Below the pieces are notes generated by a model, which ran no database searches, was not told the origin of the DNA, and saw nothing but the letters and a program-made list of their open reading frames with translations. Both the position numbers and the translations under genes were made by a program. Below, piece after piece: positions 6,972 to 15,154 of a stretch of 33,323 bases of DNA (position 1 is the first letter of the stretch; the number at the start of each line of letters is the position of its first letter). Origin of the DNA: Magnetococcales bacterium (GTDB taxonomy: Bacteria; Pseudomonadota; Magnetococcia; Magnetococcales; DC0425bin3). The stretch lies in contig JADGCO010000048.1 of NCBI GenBank assembly GCA_015228935.1, positions 1 through 33,323 of the forward strand, in the 5' to 3' direction.

Positions 6972-9485
6972 ATGGTGGGTGAGATGGCGCAACGTGCATT
7001 TCTGAAACCACTTTCGCGGATCCTGCACGTACTCCTGGGTTTATTTATCCTGGTATCTGGCCTGGTGGGGATGATTGGTTGGCATGCCAGTCTGCCGCAT
7101 CTTGTACAGGTCAGTCCGGCTCATGTGGCCATGCAGTACAATACAGCTTTGGCATTTTTCTTGACCGGAATCGGGATATCGGCTCTGAATTCACAGTGGT
7201 TCCAGATTGCGTACCTGTGTGGTGGAGCGGTAGCGTTATTGGGCGGTCTCTCTTTGGTGGAATATCTGGTCGGGCTGAATTTGGGTCTGGATCAGTTGTT
7301 CATGGTTCATCATATCACGATTTACACTTCCCATCCCGGACGCATGGCCCCCAATACGGCCGTCTGTTTTGTCTTGACAGGGATTGTTTTGGCAGGATGG
7401 AGGTATGCCATCCGGACCTCGACCTGGTATGTCATGGGTGTGTTGGGGGCGATTGCGACAGGAATTGCCTTGGCTGAGATTGTCAGCTATTCCTTGATGT
7501 TGGAAGCTGATTTCGGATGGTTTCATTTCACGAAAATGGCTCCACAAACCGCTGTTGGTTTTTTCGTCGCAGGCATGGGCGCATTGGCCTATGGCTGGCG
7601 TCAATCCGCAATTTTGTATGGATTCAGGTCAGCCTGGGGTCTGGCAACAACCGGGTTGATCGGGATGATGATCACCGTGATTTTGGGGGTTATTGTCAAA
7701 ATATCTTTGGAAGAACATAACTTTGATGCTGGATCCTTTCTTCACCTGGTCGATGATTTGATCCTGATCCTGGGTATTTCCCTGACGATAACTTTAGTGG
7801 CATCGATGGCGTTCGCCCACGCTGCCAGGCAAAGGTTCATGGATCTGTCGGCTGCCCACCAACAGTTGCAGGAGGAGACCAACAGGCATTGCCAGACTGC
7901 CCGGGCTTTGCAGGAGACAGTTGCCCGGCTCCGGATCAGTGAAGCGAACTATGGCGATCTGTTTGAGAATGTTCACAGTGGAGTGGCGGTTTATTCAACG
8001 CCAGACATGGGGAATACGTTCATTTTTCAGGGGTATAATCGGGCTGCGGAACGGATGGACCAGATATCCAGAGACAGGGTGTTGGGACAGGACGTGACTG
8101 CGGTGTTTCCGGGTGTGGTCTACTTTGGTCTCCTGGAAGTTTTTCGTCGGGTCTGGCGCACGGGCATGCCGGAACACCATCCTTCCTCCTTGTATCGGGA
8201 TCAGCGGCTCATGGCCTGGCGAGAAAACTATGTATGCCGCCTGGCCAGTGGAGTCATCGTTGCCGTGTATGAGGATGTCACGGAACGCAAGCAGTCGGAG
8301 CTGGCTTTGCAACAAGCCAAAGAGCAGGCCGAACAAGCCACCCGGGCCAAAAGTGACTTCCTGGCTGTCGTGAGCCATGAGATTCGCACACCCATGAATG
8401 TGATCCTGGGGATGTGCGAGGTCATGCTGGAGACGAATTTGAATCATGAACAACGTCACCATGTCGAAACCATGAATCGTTCAAGTACGGTATTGATGGG
8501 AATCATCAACGATATTCTGGATATCTCACGCATTGAAACGGGTCGTCTTGTCCTGGGCTGTGCGTCTTTTTCGCCGCGCCAGGTCGTGGAGGATATCGTT
8601 GAAATCTTGCAGGTGTCTGCCCGGGAAAAAGGCATTGTTTTGGATGACCATGTGGATTCAGAAATACCGGATGCCATCCTGGGCGACGATGTGCGTTTGC
8701 GACAGGTGATGACAAACCTGGTCGGCAATGCCATCAAGTTTACGCCGGTTGGCCGCATCGAAGTATGCCTGACGTTACAAAGCGAGGCACCGGAAGCGTT
8801 GTTGTTCCAGGTTGCTGACACCGGGATCGGCATTGCCCAGGAGCTGCAAGGGAAAATATTCGACCAGTTTGTCCAGGCCGATATGGGGATGACACGTCGT
8901 TTTGGGGGGGTTGGTTTGGGATTGTTTATTTGCCGGCGTTTGGTGGAACTGATGGGGGGGCGGTTGTGGTTGGAAAGCGAATTGGGACAGGGAAGCACTT
9001 TTTCTTTTACCTTGCCGGTTCGGAAAACAGATCCCTCCGGTCCGCTGGCCACGCTCCAGAATCCGATTGTCGGAGCGGACGCCCGGTCTCTGAACATTTT
9101 GTTGGTCGAAGACTCTCCGGACAATCAGATTCTGTTTCAAACCTATTTGAAGAAAAGTTCCCATCGGCTGGTGATTGTGAACAATGGTGTCGAGGGTGTT
9201 GCCCGTGTCAAGGAGGAGGCGTTCGACCTGGTTCTCATGGACCTGCAAATGCCCATCATGGACGGCTACACCGCAACGCGCCATATTCGCCAATGGGAAC
9301 GGGAAGCTGAACGATCTCCCCTGATTATTCTGGCCTTGAGCGCCCACGCCTCATCAGGCAACAAACAGGAAAGTCTGGCTGCCGGTTGCGACGATCATCT
9401 GACAAAACCCATCAAAAAACAGGAGTTGCTGGAGGTGATTCGACGGATTGGGCAGAGTAGGCCGGTTTCTGAAGGCGTTCAGTAA
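6972..9485 (+). CDS. Membrane hybrid sensor histidine kinase
   Basis: 837 aa. Residues 1-280 form an integral membrane sensor of about eight hydrophobic segments. Three related pieces recur in it (AMQYNTALAFFLTGIG, MAPNTAVCFVLTG, MAPQTAVGFFVAG), which suggests internal repetition. A short coiled region leads to a PAS-like domain (about 325-440). HisKA follows with the phosphoacceptor H469 in VVSHEIRTPMN, then HATPase_c (N box VGNAIKFTP, G1 DTGIGI, G2 GVGLGLF), and a C-terminal receiver with D757 in VLMDLQMP and a late Lys in LTKPIKK. No output domain follows, so it would relay to a separate partner that is not in the window. An in-frame ATG at 6984 is an alternative start. The stimulus is unknown. 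Confidence 0.88.
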   Translation: MVGEMAQRAFLKPLSRILHVLLGLFILVSGLVGMIGWHASLPHLVQVSPAHVAMQYNTALAFFLTGIGISALNSQWFQIAYLCGGAVALLGGLSLVEYLVGLNLGLDQLFMVHHITIYTSHPGRMAPNTAVCFVLTGIVLAGWRYAIRTSTWYVMGVLGAIATGIALAEIVSYSLMLEADFGWFHFTKMAPQTAVGFFVAGMGALAYGWRQSAILYGFRSAWGLATTGLIGMMITVILGVIVKISLEEHNFDAGSFLHLVDDLILILGISLTITLVASMAFAHAARQRFMDLSAAHQQLQEETNRHCQTARALQETVARLRISEANYGDLFENVHSGVAVYSTPDMGNTFIFQGYNRAAERMDQISRDRVLGQDVTAVFPGVVYFGLLEVFRRVWRTGMPEHHPSSLYRDQRLMAWRENYVCRLASGVIVAVYEDVTERKQSELALQQAKEQAEQATRAKSDFLAVVSHEIRTPMNVILGMCEVMLETNLNHEQRHHVETMNRSSTVLMGIINDILDISRIETGRLVLGCASFSPRQVVEDIVEILQVSAREKGIVLDDHVDSEIPDAILGDDVRLRQVMTNLVGNAIKFTPVGRIEVCLTLQSEAPEALLFQVADTGIGIAQELQGKIFDQFVQADMGMTRRFGGVGLGLFICRRLVELMGGRLWLESELGQGSTFSFTLPVRKTDPSGPLATLQNPIVGADARSLNILLVEDSPDNQILFQTYLKKSSHRLVIVNNGVEGVARVKEEAFDLVLMDLQMPIMDGYTATRHIRQWEREAERSPLIILALSAHASSGNKQESLAAGCDDHLTKPIKKQELLEVIRRIGQSRPVSEGVQ

Positions 9486-9489
9486 ATTG

Positions 9490-9656
9490 ACATGCGCTGC
9501 CTGCAAAATGCTCAATATGTCAATCAGGTTTGATTTTCCAGCCCCATTGGGTCCGATCAACACATTCAGGGGCTGCAATTCCAGGGCTGCGGAATCCGGT
9601 CCGAAAGAGAGAAGATTCCGCATGCGAATCCGGCGCAGGAAACACCTGTCATTCAT
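9490..9656 (-). pseudogene. Truncated AAA-family ATPase gene (Walker A stump only)
   Basis: Starting at the ATG at 9656, which overlaps the amylase stop as ATGA, the frame encodes the N-terminus of a RecF/OLD-like (AAA_15/AAA_21) ATPase: IRMRNLLSFGPDS, LQPLNVLIGPNGAGKSN (Walker A) and LIDILSILQAA. Family resemblance stops at about residue 60, where the sequence runs into the antisense of the histidine-kinase 3' end. The frame stays open to 9354 but with no family character. Full proteins of this type are about 350-400 aa, with Walker B and signature motifs that are absent here. I read it as a remnant left by a deletion or insertion joining this point to the kinase end. The right boundary is the start codon; the left boundary is approximate. 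Confidence 0.7.
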
Positions 9657-12376
9657 GTCAGGAGCGCCATGCCATTGGGGGGGAGGGAGAGGTGGACAAT
9701 GGCGCGTCCGTGGCGTTCGCTGACGTTTTCATGGTTTGGCTGGGACTCGGCTGCTTGTTGGGGGTCACGCAAGGCTTCCGGGGACCAGTCGCTTCGGTAG
9801 AGATAACGCAACGTGCTGCCGGGGGGGTGCAGTCCGGCATCGATGGTGATTTCGGCTCCCCGAATCTGGTGGGTATGGGTATTGATGACCACGAGGACCT
9901 CCTGGTTGCGGAAAAGTCGGGACCAGGCCATGAGTTCACCGGCGTCATGGATGATGAATGGTCCGTGCAGGACCGAGGTTTCCCTGGGGAAAAACTGTCC
10001 GCGCCGCAAGGCCAGGCCCACACCATCGCCGCCCGTCCGCAAGCGTCCGATGAGTGCGGTTCGCAGATAGGTTGGATGGGTTGTATCGAAAAAGTGACAC
10101 CCTTCGGTTTCAAACGGTCCAAAGGGTCCGCCGAACATGGCTTCGCGTTGAAAGCGGTCGGCCCCGTCGCGCCCGGAACCCAATCCTGGCACGCCGCTGC
10201 CGCCACTGAGCAGGGCCTGTTCGGCTCCAAAGTGCAGGGCAGGCAGGCAGGGAAGGGTCAGTAAAACCCCTTCTGCCTGGGCAAGACGTTGATAACGTTC
10301 TTCTCTGGATGCCGTTCCAGCCGAAATGTCAAGATCCCGGTGATCCAGAAACATGACTCGATACCGTCCCCCGCCGGCAACGCCGGAGGCGTGGGCCGGA
10401 TTGTCGAACATGGCAAAAAAACGTTGGGGGTGCAGGTTGCCTGCGAGGAGTTCATCCAGATTTTCCACCAATTCACCGTGATCCAGGACGGCATCGGCCA
10501 GATCCTGGGTTTCTGCCATGCCATGCCAGGGGGCACCGGGTTGCTGTTTGCCTTCGCCGAGCAACAAAAACTCTTCCTTGCCCAGGGAACCGGCAAATTG
10601 GCGGATTTCCGCACAAAAGCGATGCGTCACTTCCGGGGGCAGGGGGCGCAGGGTGTCGATCCGGAAGCCATCGCAATCACTGCGCACGATCCAGTGACAC
10701 CAAAGGCGGATCATGGCGGTCAGAATCTGTTCCTGGTGCAGGTCGAGTTCCTTGAGGTCGGCAAGATCGCCACGTTCCAGGGCGGGTTCGGTTGTTGCAC
10801 GGTTGCCGCTCATCTCCATACAGCCGTTGCGGGTATACCAGGAGGGGTCTTGCAGCTCTTCCGGCCAGACGCCAGCGTCGGCATCCATGATTTTGGGCAC
10901 GCACTCTCCTTGAGCATTCCGCCAACCGGCAAATTCATAACGGGTCTCTTTGAAGGGCATGCTGTCGCGACCCTGGCCGTGTTCATCCCGATAGAACCAG
11001 TTGTTGCCTGTATGGGTCAGAATGATATCCAGAATCAGATACATGCCCCGTTCGTGAACCGAGTCTGCCAAGACGCGCAAATCGGCGACGCTGCCAAAGC
11101 GCGGATCCACTTCGAGAAAATTTTGGATGCCGTAACCAAAATCTCCCAGGGTTTCACGACGTTGTTTCCAGATCGGTCCCAGCCAGAGGGTGGAAATACC
11201 CAGGTTTTGCAGATAATCAAGTTTGCTGCGAATGCCCGATAAGGTTCCACCGTTGCAGCGTCGGGCTGCGCCAATCCATGCGGCCCGATCCCGAATCCGG
11301 GCATGGGTGGGGTGGTGGCGGTCGAAAAGAGGCCGGTTGGCGGCATGTTCGCGACCGTCGCTGAAACGATCCGGAAGAAGAAAATAAAAGAATTGATCCC
11401 GCCAGTCGGAAGGACTGGAACTCATGGAACTGGTGGCTTCCAGGGAAAGATCGACCAATCGCCTGGGTTTTTTGGGATCCAGGATGCGCAAGGTGGGTGC
11501 TGACATGGTTGTATCCTGGGTCAAGGATGCAGCAGAACCTGTGTGAGTCGCAGCAGGTTGCGCGGGGGCATTCCGAGGTGTGGGGGCGGGGGGAGGAGGG
11601 GATGGCAAGGGTGAGAGCGGGGAGGGTGTCATGGCGACCGGTTGAGTTGGGGTCGGGGTTGGAACTGGTTGGGTCGCGACGGGTTGCACCGGTGCAATAG
11701 TCGGGGGCAATGTTTCCGCTTTGGGCAAGGTTGGTGTGGGGGTCCGGGTGGGAGCCGGAGCTGGGGTGACGGTCGCCTTGGGGGCAGGAACCGGCGTGGG
11801 GGTCCAGGTGGGAGCCGGAGCTGGGGCGACAGTTACCCTGGGGGTGGGTGCTGGCGCAGGGGTCCAAATGGGGACCGGAGTCGGGGCGACAGTCACCCTG
11901 GGAGTGGGTGCAGGGGTTGGGGTCCAGGTGGGAGCCGGAGTCGGGGCGACAGTCACCCTGGGAGTGGGTGCTGGGGTAGGGGTCCAAATGGGGACCGGAG
12001 TCGGGGCGACAGTCACCCTGGGAGTGGGTGCTGGGGTAGGGGTCCAAGTGGGGACCGGAGTTGGGGCGATTGTCACCTTGGGAGTGGGAGCTGGCGTGGG
12101 GGTCCAGGTGGGAGTCGGAGTCGGGGCGACAGTTACCTTGGGGGCAGGAGCCGGCGTGGCGACTACGGTCGGAATTGGCGTCGGCTTGACCGCATCCCTG
12201 GGTTCTGGTTGCGGATCGGACGGTAGCGTTTCTGATGTGTCATCCGCAGGATACTTCTGGGAAAGGGCCAGCAAGGTCAACATGACTGCCGGTGCCATCA
12301 GGAACTGCATCTGGAATTTCCAGAGATGGGGCAGAATCATCAAAAACCAGAAGGGAAACATATGCCATCCCCGCAT
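9653..12376 (-). CDS. Membrane-anchored alpha-amylase family (GH13) glycosidase with Pro/Thr repeat linker
   Basis: 907 aa. Residues 1-40 are strongly hydrophobic and probably act as a signal anchor. Residues about 60-310 are a Pro/Thr/Ala/Val linker that includes tandem 20-residue repeats. The C-terminal ~580 residues form a GH13 barrel: FFYFLLPDRFSDG at the start, LGPIWKQ, DIILTHTG (region I), GFRIDTLRPL with nucleophile D574 (region II), LLLGEG with acid/base E608 (region III) and FLDHRDLD with D681 (region IV), then a small beta C-terminal domain. All three catalytic carboxylates are present. It would act on alpha-glucans outside the cytoplasmic membrane if the anchor orientation is N-in; this is inferred. 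An ATG at 12361 is an alternative start. The stump of an ATPase gene is coupled to its stop. Confidence 0.85.
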   Translation of the reverse strand: MRGWHMFPFWFLMILPHLWKFQMQFLMAPAVMLTLLALSQKYPADDTSETLPSDPQPEPRDAVKPTPIPTVVATPAPAPKVTVAPTPTPTWTPTPAPTPKVTIAPTPVPTWTPTPAPTPRVTVAPTPVPIWTPTPAPTPRVTVAPTPAPTWTPTPAPTPRVTVAPTPVPIWTPAPAPTPRVTVAPAPAPTWTPTPVPAPKATVTPAPAPTRTPTPTLPKAETLPPTIAPVQPVATQPVPTPTPTQPVAMTPSPLSPLPSPPPPAPTPRNAPAQPAATHTGSAASLTQDTTMSAPTLRILDPKKPRRLVDLSLEATSSMSSSPSDWRDQFFYFLLPDRFSDGREHAANRPLFDRHHPTHARIRDRAAWIGAARRCNGGTLSGIRSKLDYLQNLGISTLWLGPIWKQRRETLGDFGYGIQNFLEVDPRFGSVADLRVLADSVHERGMYLILDIILTHTGNNWFYRDEHGQGRDSMPFKETRYEFAGWRNAQGECVPKIMDADAGVWPEELQDPSWYTRNGCMEMSGNRATTEPALERGDLADLKELDLHQEQILTAMIRLWCHWIVRSDCDGFRIDTLRPLPPEVTHRFCAEIRQFAGSLGKEEFLLLGEGKQQPGAPWHGMAETQDLADAVLDHGELVENLDELLAGNLHPQRFFAMFDNPAHASGVAGGGRYRVMFLDHRDLDISAGTASREERYQRLAQAEGVLLTLPCLPALHFGAEQALLSGGSGVPGLGSGRDGADRFQREAMFGGPFGPFETEGCHFFDTTHPTYLRTALIGRLRTGGDGVGLALRRGQFFPRETSVLHGPFIIHDAGELMAWSRLFRNQEVLVVINTHTHQIRGAEITIDAGLHPPGSTLRYLYRSDWSPEALRDPQQAAESQPNHENVSERHGRAIVHLSLPPNGMALLT
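11744..12157 (-). repeat. 60-bp tandem repeat encoding 20-aa Pro/Thr units
   Basis: Six full units of exactly 60 bp (12103 down to 11744) plus a shorter related unit (12157-12104) inside the amylase gene. The consensus unit reads TPTPAPTPRVTVAPTPVPIW, with variation mainly in the last five residues. Units 3-5 are nearly identical, which suggests recent expansion by slippage or unequal recombination. The regular period also makes long open frames on the opposite strand. Confidence 0.95.
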
Positions 12377-12715
12377 TGATCAATGGGCTGTGGATTGTAT
12401 CGACGCTCCTGCAACATTAATCCTTGTAGGCGACGTTGAAAAGTGAAAACCCAGGCCTGCGGATCTGTTGGGTCGTTGCTCAGGTGATTTTTTTACTGAA
12501 GTGAGGAGCAAGGTTTGCGAGTGTGGGGGATTAAATATAAAAATGCACCGATCAGGAAAGATTGGGTTGCGTATGGGGGAATTTTGGGTTAAGAAGCCAA
12601 TCATCAGAACTTCACCATGTTCTGATATGTTAATAAATCCATTTATAACCGATCAATTTTTTTTCTGCCCACACACACGTCCAAAACCCACAACTCTCTC
12701 AAGGGGAGTCGCTGC
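12377..12715. other. Divergent intergenic region between the amylase and dsrA genes
   Basis: 339 bp without a credible gene. It separates the minus-strand amylase from the plus-strand dsr operon, so it should carry promoters for both. The half next to dsrA is AT-rich and contains a perfect dyad (12603-12626) and a possible -10 box (12644-12649). The half next to the amylase shows nothing I can name. Confidence 0.6.
12603..12649 (+). promoter_or_regulatory. Candidate dsr promoter with overlapping inverted repeat
   Basis: ATCAGAAC and GTTCTGAT form a perfect 8-bp inverted repeat separated by 8 nt (12603-12626). It overlaps CTGATA (12622-12627, 4 of 6 to the -35 consensus), which lies 16 nt before TATAAC (12644-12649, 5 of 6 to the -10 consensus), about 67 nt before the dsrA start. 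The geometry suits a dimeric regulator. The regulator is unknown and the promoter call is by eye only. Confidence 0.4.
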
Positions 12716-14005
12716 ATGAGTGTCAAAAACGATGCCCGAAAGATTGAACTGAATACACCCCTCCTGGATCAATTGGAGACGGGTGGCTGGCCCAGCTTTG
12801 TGACGGATTTGAAAGCTTATTCCAAGAAACGTCCCCAGGTTGGACAGCTCCTGAACCAGTTGAATGAGTCCTACGAGAACCGTTGGAATTACTGGATCGG
12901 CACGGTTCTGAACGTGCCCGGCTATGGCGGTGGCGTCATTGCCCGTCTTTCCCAGAAAGCGGACAAGTATCCTGACTTGGCACAGTTTCATACCGTGCGT
13001 GTCATTGAGCCGCCAGGCTGGGTTTACAACACGAAAAATCTGCGCCAGTTGGCGGATATTGCTGAGAAACACGGTGCCGGGATCATGCAGCTGCATGGCA
13101 TGACGGGCGACGTTCTGCTGCTGGGCTTTGACAACGACCAGTCCATGTCGGTTGCCGAAGAGCTGATGGAGAATGGCTGGGACATCGGTGGTTCCGGTGG
13201 TGCCCTGCGGACCCTGCAATGCTGCGTCGGTCAGGCCCGTTGCGAAATGGCCTGCTACGACACGATGAAGGTCACCAAGCACCTGACCGATACCTTCATC
13301 CACTATCTGCATCGCCCTGAATTCGTCTACAAGTTCAAGTTCAAACTCTCCGGATGCCCGAATGACTGCTCGAATGCGATGATGCGCTCGGATATGCCGA
13401 TCATTGGCACCTGGCGCGGCGAGATGCAGATCAATCAGGCCAAGGTGAAAGAGTTTGTGAAGGCCAAGGGCCGGGCCTATGTCATCGACAACGTCCTGAC
13501 CCGCTGCCCCACCAAGTGCATTTCCCTGAAGGATGATGACTCCATTGTCGTCGAACATCAGGATTGCGTGCGCTGCATGCACTGCATCAACGTGATGCAC
13601 AAGGCTCTGAAAGTGGGCAAGGACAAGGGGGTGACCATCTGCATCGGTGGCAAACGGACCCTGAAGATCGGCGATACGATTGCCACGATGATCGTCCCCT
13701 TCATGAAACTCGAATCCGACGAGGATTTGGGTAAACTGACCGAGTTTGTGGAACGTGTTTGGGAATTCTGGAATGACAACGGCATGGATCACGAGCGGGT
13801 GGGTGAATTCATCGCTCGGGTCGGCCTGGCGACCTTCCTGGATGGTATCGGGGTTGAACCGGATGTGCGTATGGTGAACCGGCCCCGGAGCAGTCCCTAC
13901 ATCAAGTTTGAAGAGCTGGCCCCGGCGCGTATCGGGGGCGAGCAGAACAAAATGCCACCTGTTTGGAACAAAGAGCCGGAAGGTGCCGAATCTGTCAGCC
14001 GGTAA
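12716..14005 (+). CDS. dsrA: Dissimilatory (oxidative-type) sulfite reductase alpha subunit
   Basis: 429 aa, full length for DsrA. With DsrB it forms the cytoplasmic alpha2beta2 siroheme enzyme that in sulfur oxidisers converts persulfide sulfur to sulfite. The siroheme-[4Fe-4S] ligand motifs are present: CCVGQARC (C170, C176) and SGCPNDCSN (C214, C218). The inserted ferredoxin domain shows CPTKC (C264, C268) and CVRCMHC (C284, C287, C290). The ribosome site AAGGGGAG is 7 nt before the ATG at 12716. It leads the operon dsrA-dsrB-dsrL. The oxidative direction is inferred from the dsrL partner and the absence of sulfate-reduction genes here; phylogeny would settle it. Confidence 0.95.
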   Translation: MSVKNDARKIELNTPLLDQLETGGWPSFVTDLKAYSKKRPQVGQLLNQLNESYENRWNYWIGTVLNVPGYGGGVIARLSQKADKYPDLAQFHTVRVIEPPGWVYNTKNLRQLADIAEKHGAGIMQLHGMTGDVLLLGFDNDQSMSVAEELMENGWDIGGSGGALRTLQCCVGQARCEMACYDTMKVTKHLTDTFIHYLHRPEFVYKFKFKLSGCPNDCSNAMMRSDMPIIGTWRGEMQINQAKVKEFVKAKGRAYVIDNVLTRCPTKCISLKDDDSIVVEHQDCVRCMHCINVMHKALKVGKDKGVTICIGGKRTLKIGDTIATMIVPFMKLESDEDLGKLTEFVERVWEFWNDNGMDHERVGEFIARVGLATFLDGIGVEPDVRMVNRPRSSPYIKFEELAPARIGGEQNKMPPVWNKEPEGAESVSR

Positions 14006-14041
14006 GCCAATTTCCAGATCCAGCATGGAGTGATGACGGAC

Positions 14042-15115
14042 ATGAGCGAAACAAAGATGGCGCCCCGTGACCAGGGCGCACCTGATTATAAAGTGAACTT
14101 GCATCCGGTGATGTTGAAAAACTACGGCAAGTGGGATTATCACGAGCGGCTGCGCCCGGGCGTGCTTGTCCATGTGGCCGAAAGCGGCGACAAGATCTGG
14201 ACCATCCGTGCCGGTTCTCCCCGGACCATGAGCGCGGACAAAGTGCGGGAAGTATGCGATATCGCTGATAAATATTGCAAGGGGTTCCTGCGTTTCACGA
14301 CCCGTTCCAACGTGGAGTTTCTGGTGGACAACGAAGCGTCCATCGCGCCGTTGATCAAGGAAGTGGAAGAAAAATTGAAGTTCCCCGTTGGCGGGACGGG
14401 TCCCTCCGTCTCCAACGTGGCCCATACCCAGGGCTGGATGCATTGCAACCTGCCCGGCTCGGATGCTGCCGGTTCGGTGAAAGCCCTGCTGGACGAGCTG
14501 ATCGACGACTTCAAAAACGAGCGGTTGCCCAACCGGGTCCACATCTCTTCTTCCTGCTGTCAGATCAACTGCTCCAGTCATGCCGACATTTCCGTGATCG
14601 TCCAGCACCACCATCCACCAAGAATCAACCACAGCAACATGCAGATTTGCGAACTGCCCAAGGTGGTCGCAATCTGCCCGGTGGCCGCCATCCGTCCGGC
14701 GGTGGTCAACGGCCATGACTCCGTGGAAGTGGTGAAGGAAAAGTGCATGTATTGCGGGGCCTGCCATGGCCAGTGCCCGAGCATGGAAATCCGCGACTCG
14801 GAAACCGATACCCTGTCCATCTGGGTGGGTGGCAAGACCTCTCATGCCAGAACCCCCCCGACCTTGATGAAACTCGCTGTTTGGGGTCTGCCCAACAATC
14901 CGCCCCGCTGGCCGGAAGTGGGCCAGGCCGTGCGGACCATTCTGGATGCCTATCGGAAGGGCGGCAAACCCTACGAGCGCATCGGCGAGTGGATCGAGCG
15001 GATTGGCTGGCAACGGTTCTTTGAGGTGACTGGTTTCCCCTTCACCCGTTACCACATCGAGGACAACTCCGATGCCCTCCTGACGTTCAACCGGTCCGCC
15101 ATGGTCCGGATCTGA
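14042..15115 (+). CDS. dsrB: Dissimilatory (oxidative-type) sulfite reductase beta subunit
   Basis: 357 aa, DsrB. It shows the typical YGKWDYHE and GVLVHVAESGDKIWT opening, SSCCQINCSSHAD (siroheme cluster region), AICPVAAIRP, and a ferredoxin motif CMYCGACHGQCPSM near residue 240. The start is uncertain: ATG 14042 has GGAG 11 nt upstream and gives a length matching known DsrB proteins; ATG 14033 and GTG 14030 are in frame. The gap from dsrA is 36 bp, and dsrL follows after 39 bp. Together DsrA and DsrB provide the catalytic dimer. Confidence 0.95.
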   Translation: MSETKMAPRDQGAPDYKVNLHPVMLKNYGKWDYHERLRPGVLVHVAESGDKIWTIRAGSPRTMSADKVREVCDIADKYCKGFLRFTTRSNVEFLVDNEASIAPLIKEVEEKLKFPVGGTGPSVSNVAHTQGWMHCNLPGSDAAGSVKALLDELIDDFKNERLPNRVHISSSCCQINCSSHADISVIVQHHHPPRINHSNMQICELPKVVAICPVAAIRPAVVNGHDSVEVVKEKCMYCGACHGQCPSMEIRDSETDTLSIWVGGKTSHARTPPTLMKLAVWGLPNNPPRWPEVGQAVRTILDAYRKGGKPYERIGEWIERIGWQRFFEVTGFPFTRYHIEDNSDALLTFNRSAMVRI

Positions 15116-15154
15116 GCGGTTTAAATCGTCACCAGGTGAAGAGGAACCGCACTC

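Noticed and set aside
6525-7005. Two overlapping small plus-strand frames (6525-6782, 6727-7005)
   Set aside because: They read the duplicated AMMECR1 end in the wrong frame and overlap the kinase start; no ribosome site or motif.
11744-12157. The regular 60-bp periodicity as a possible CRISPR array
   Set aside because: Units are contiguous without spacers and encode in-frame Pro/Thr repeats of the amylase linker.
11642-12446. Plus-strand Gly/Val-rich frames over the amylase linker
   Set aside because: They are produced by the 60-bp tandem repeat read backwards; the minus-strand frame continues into a real GH13 domain.
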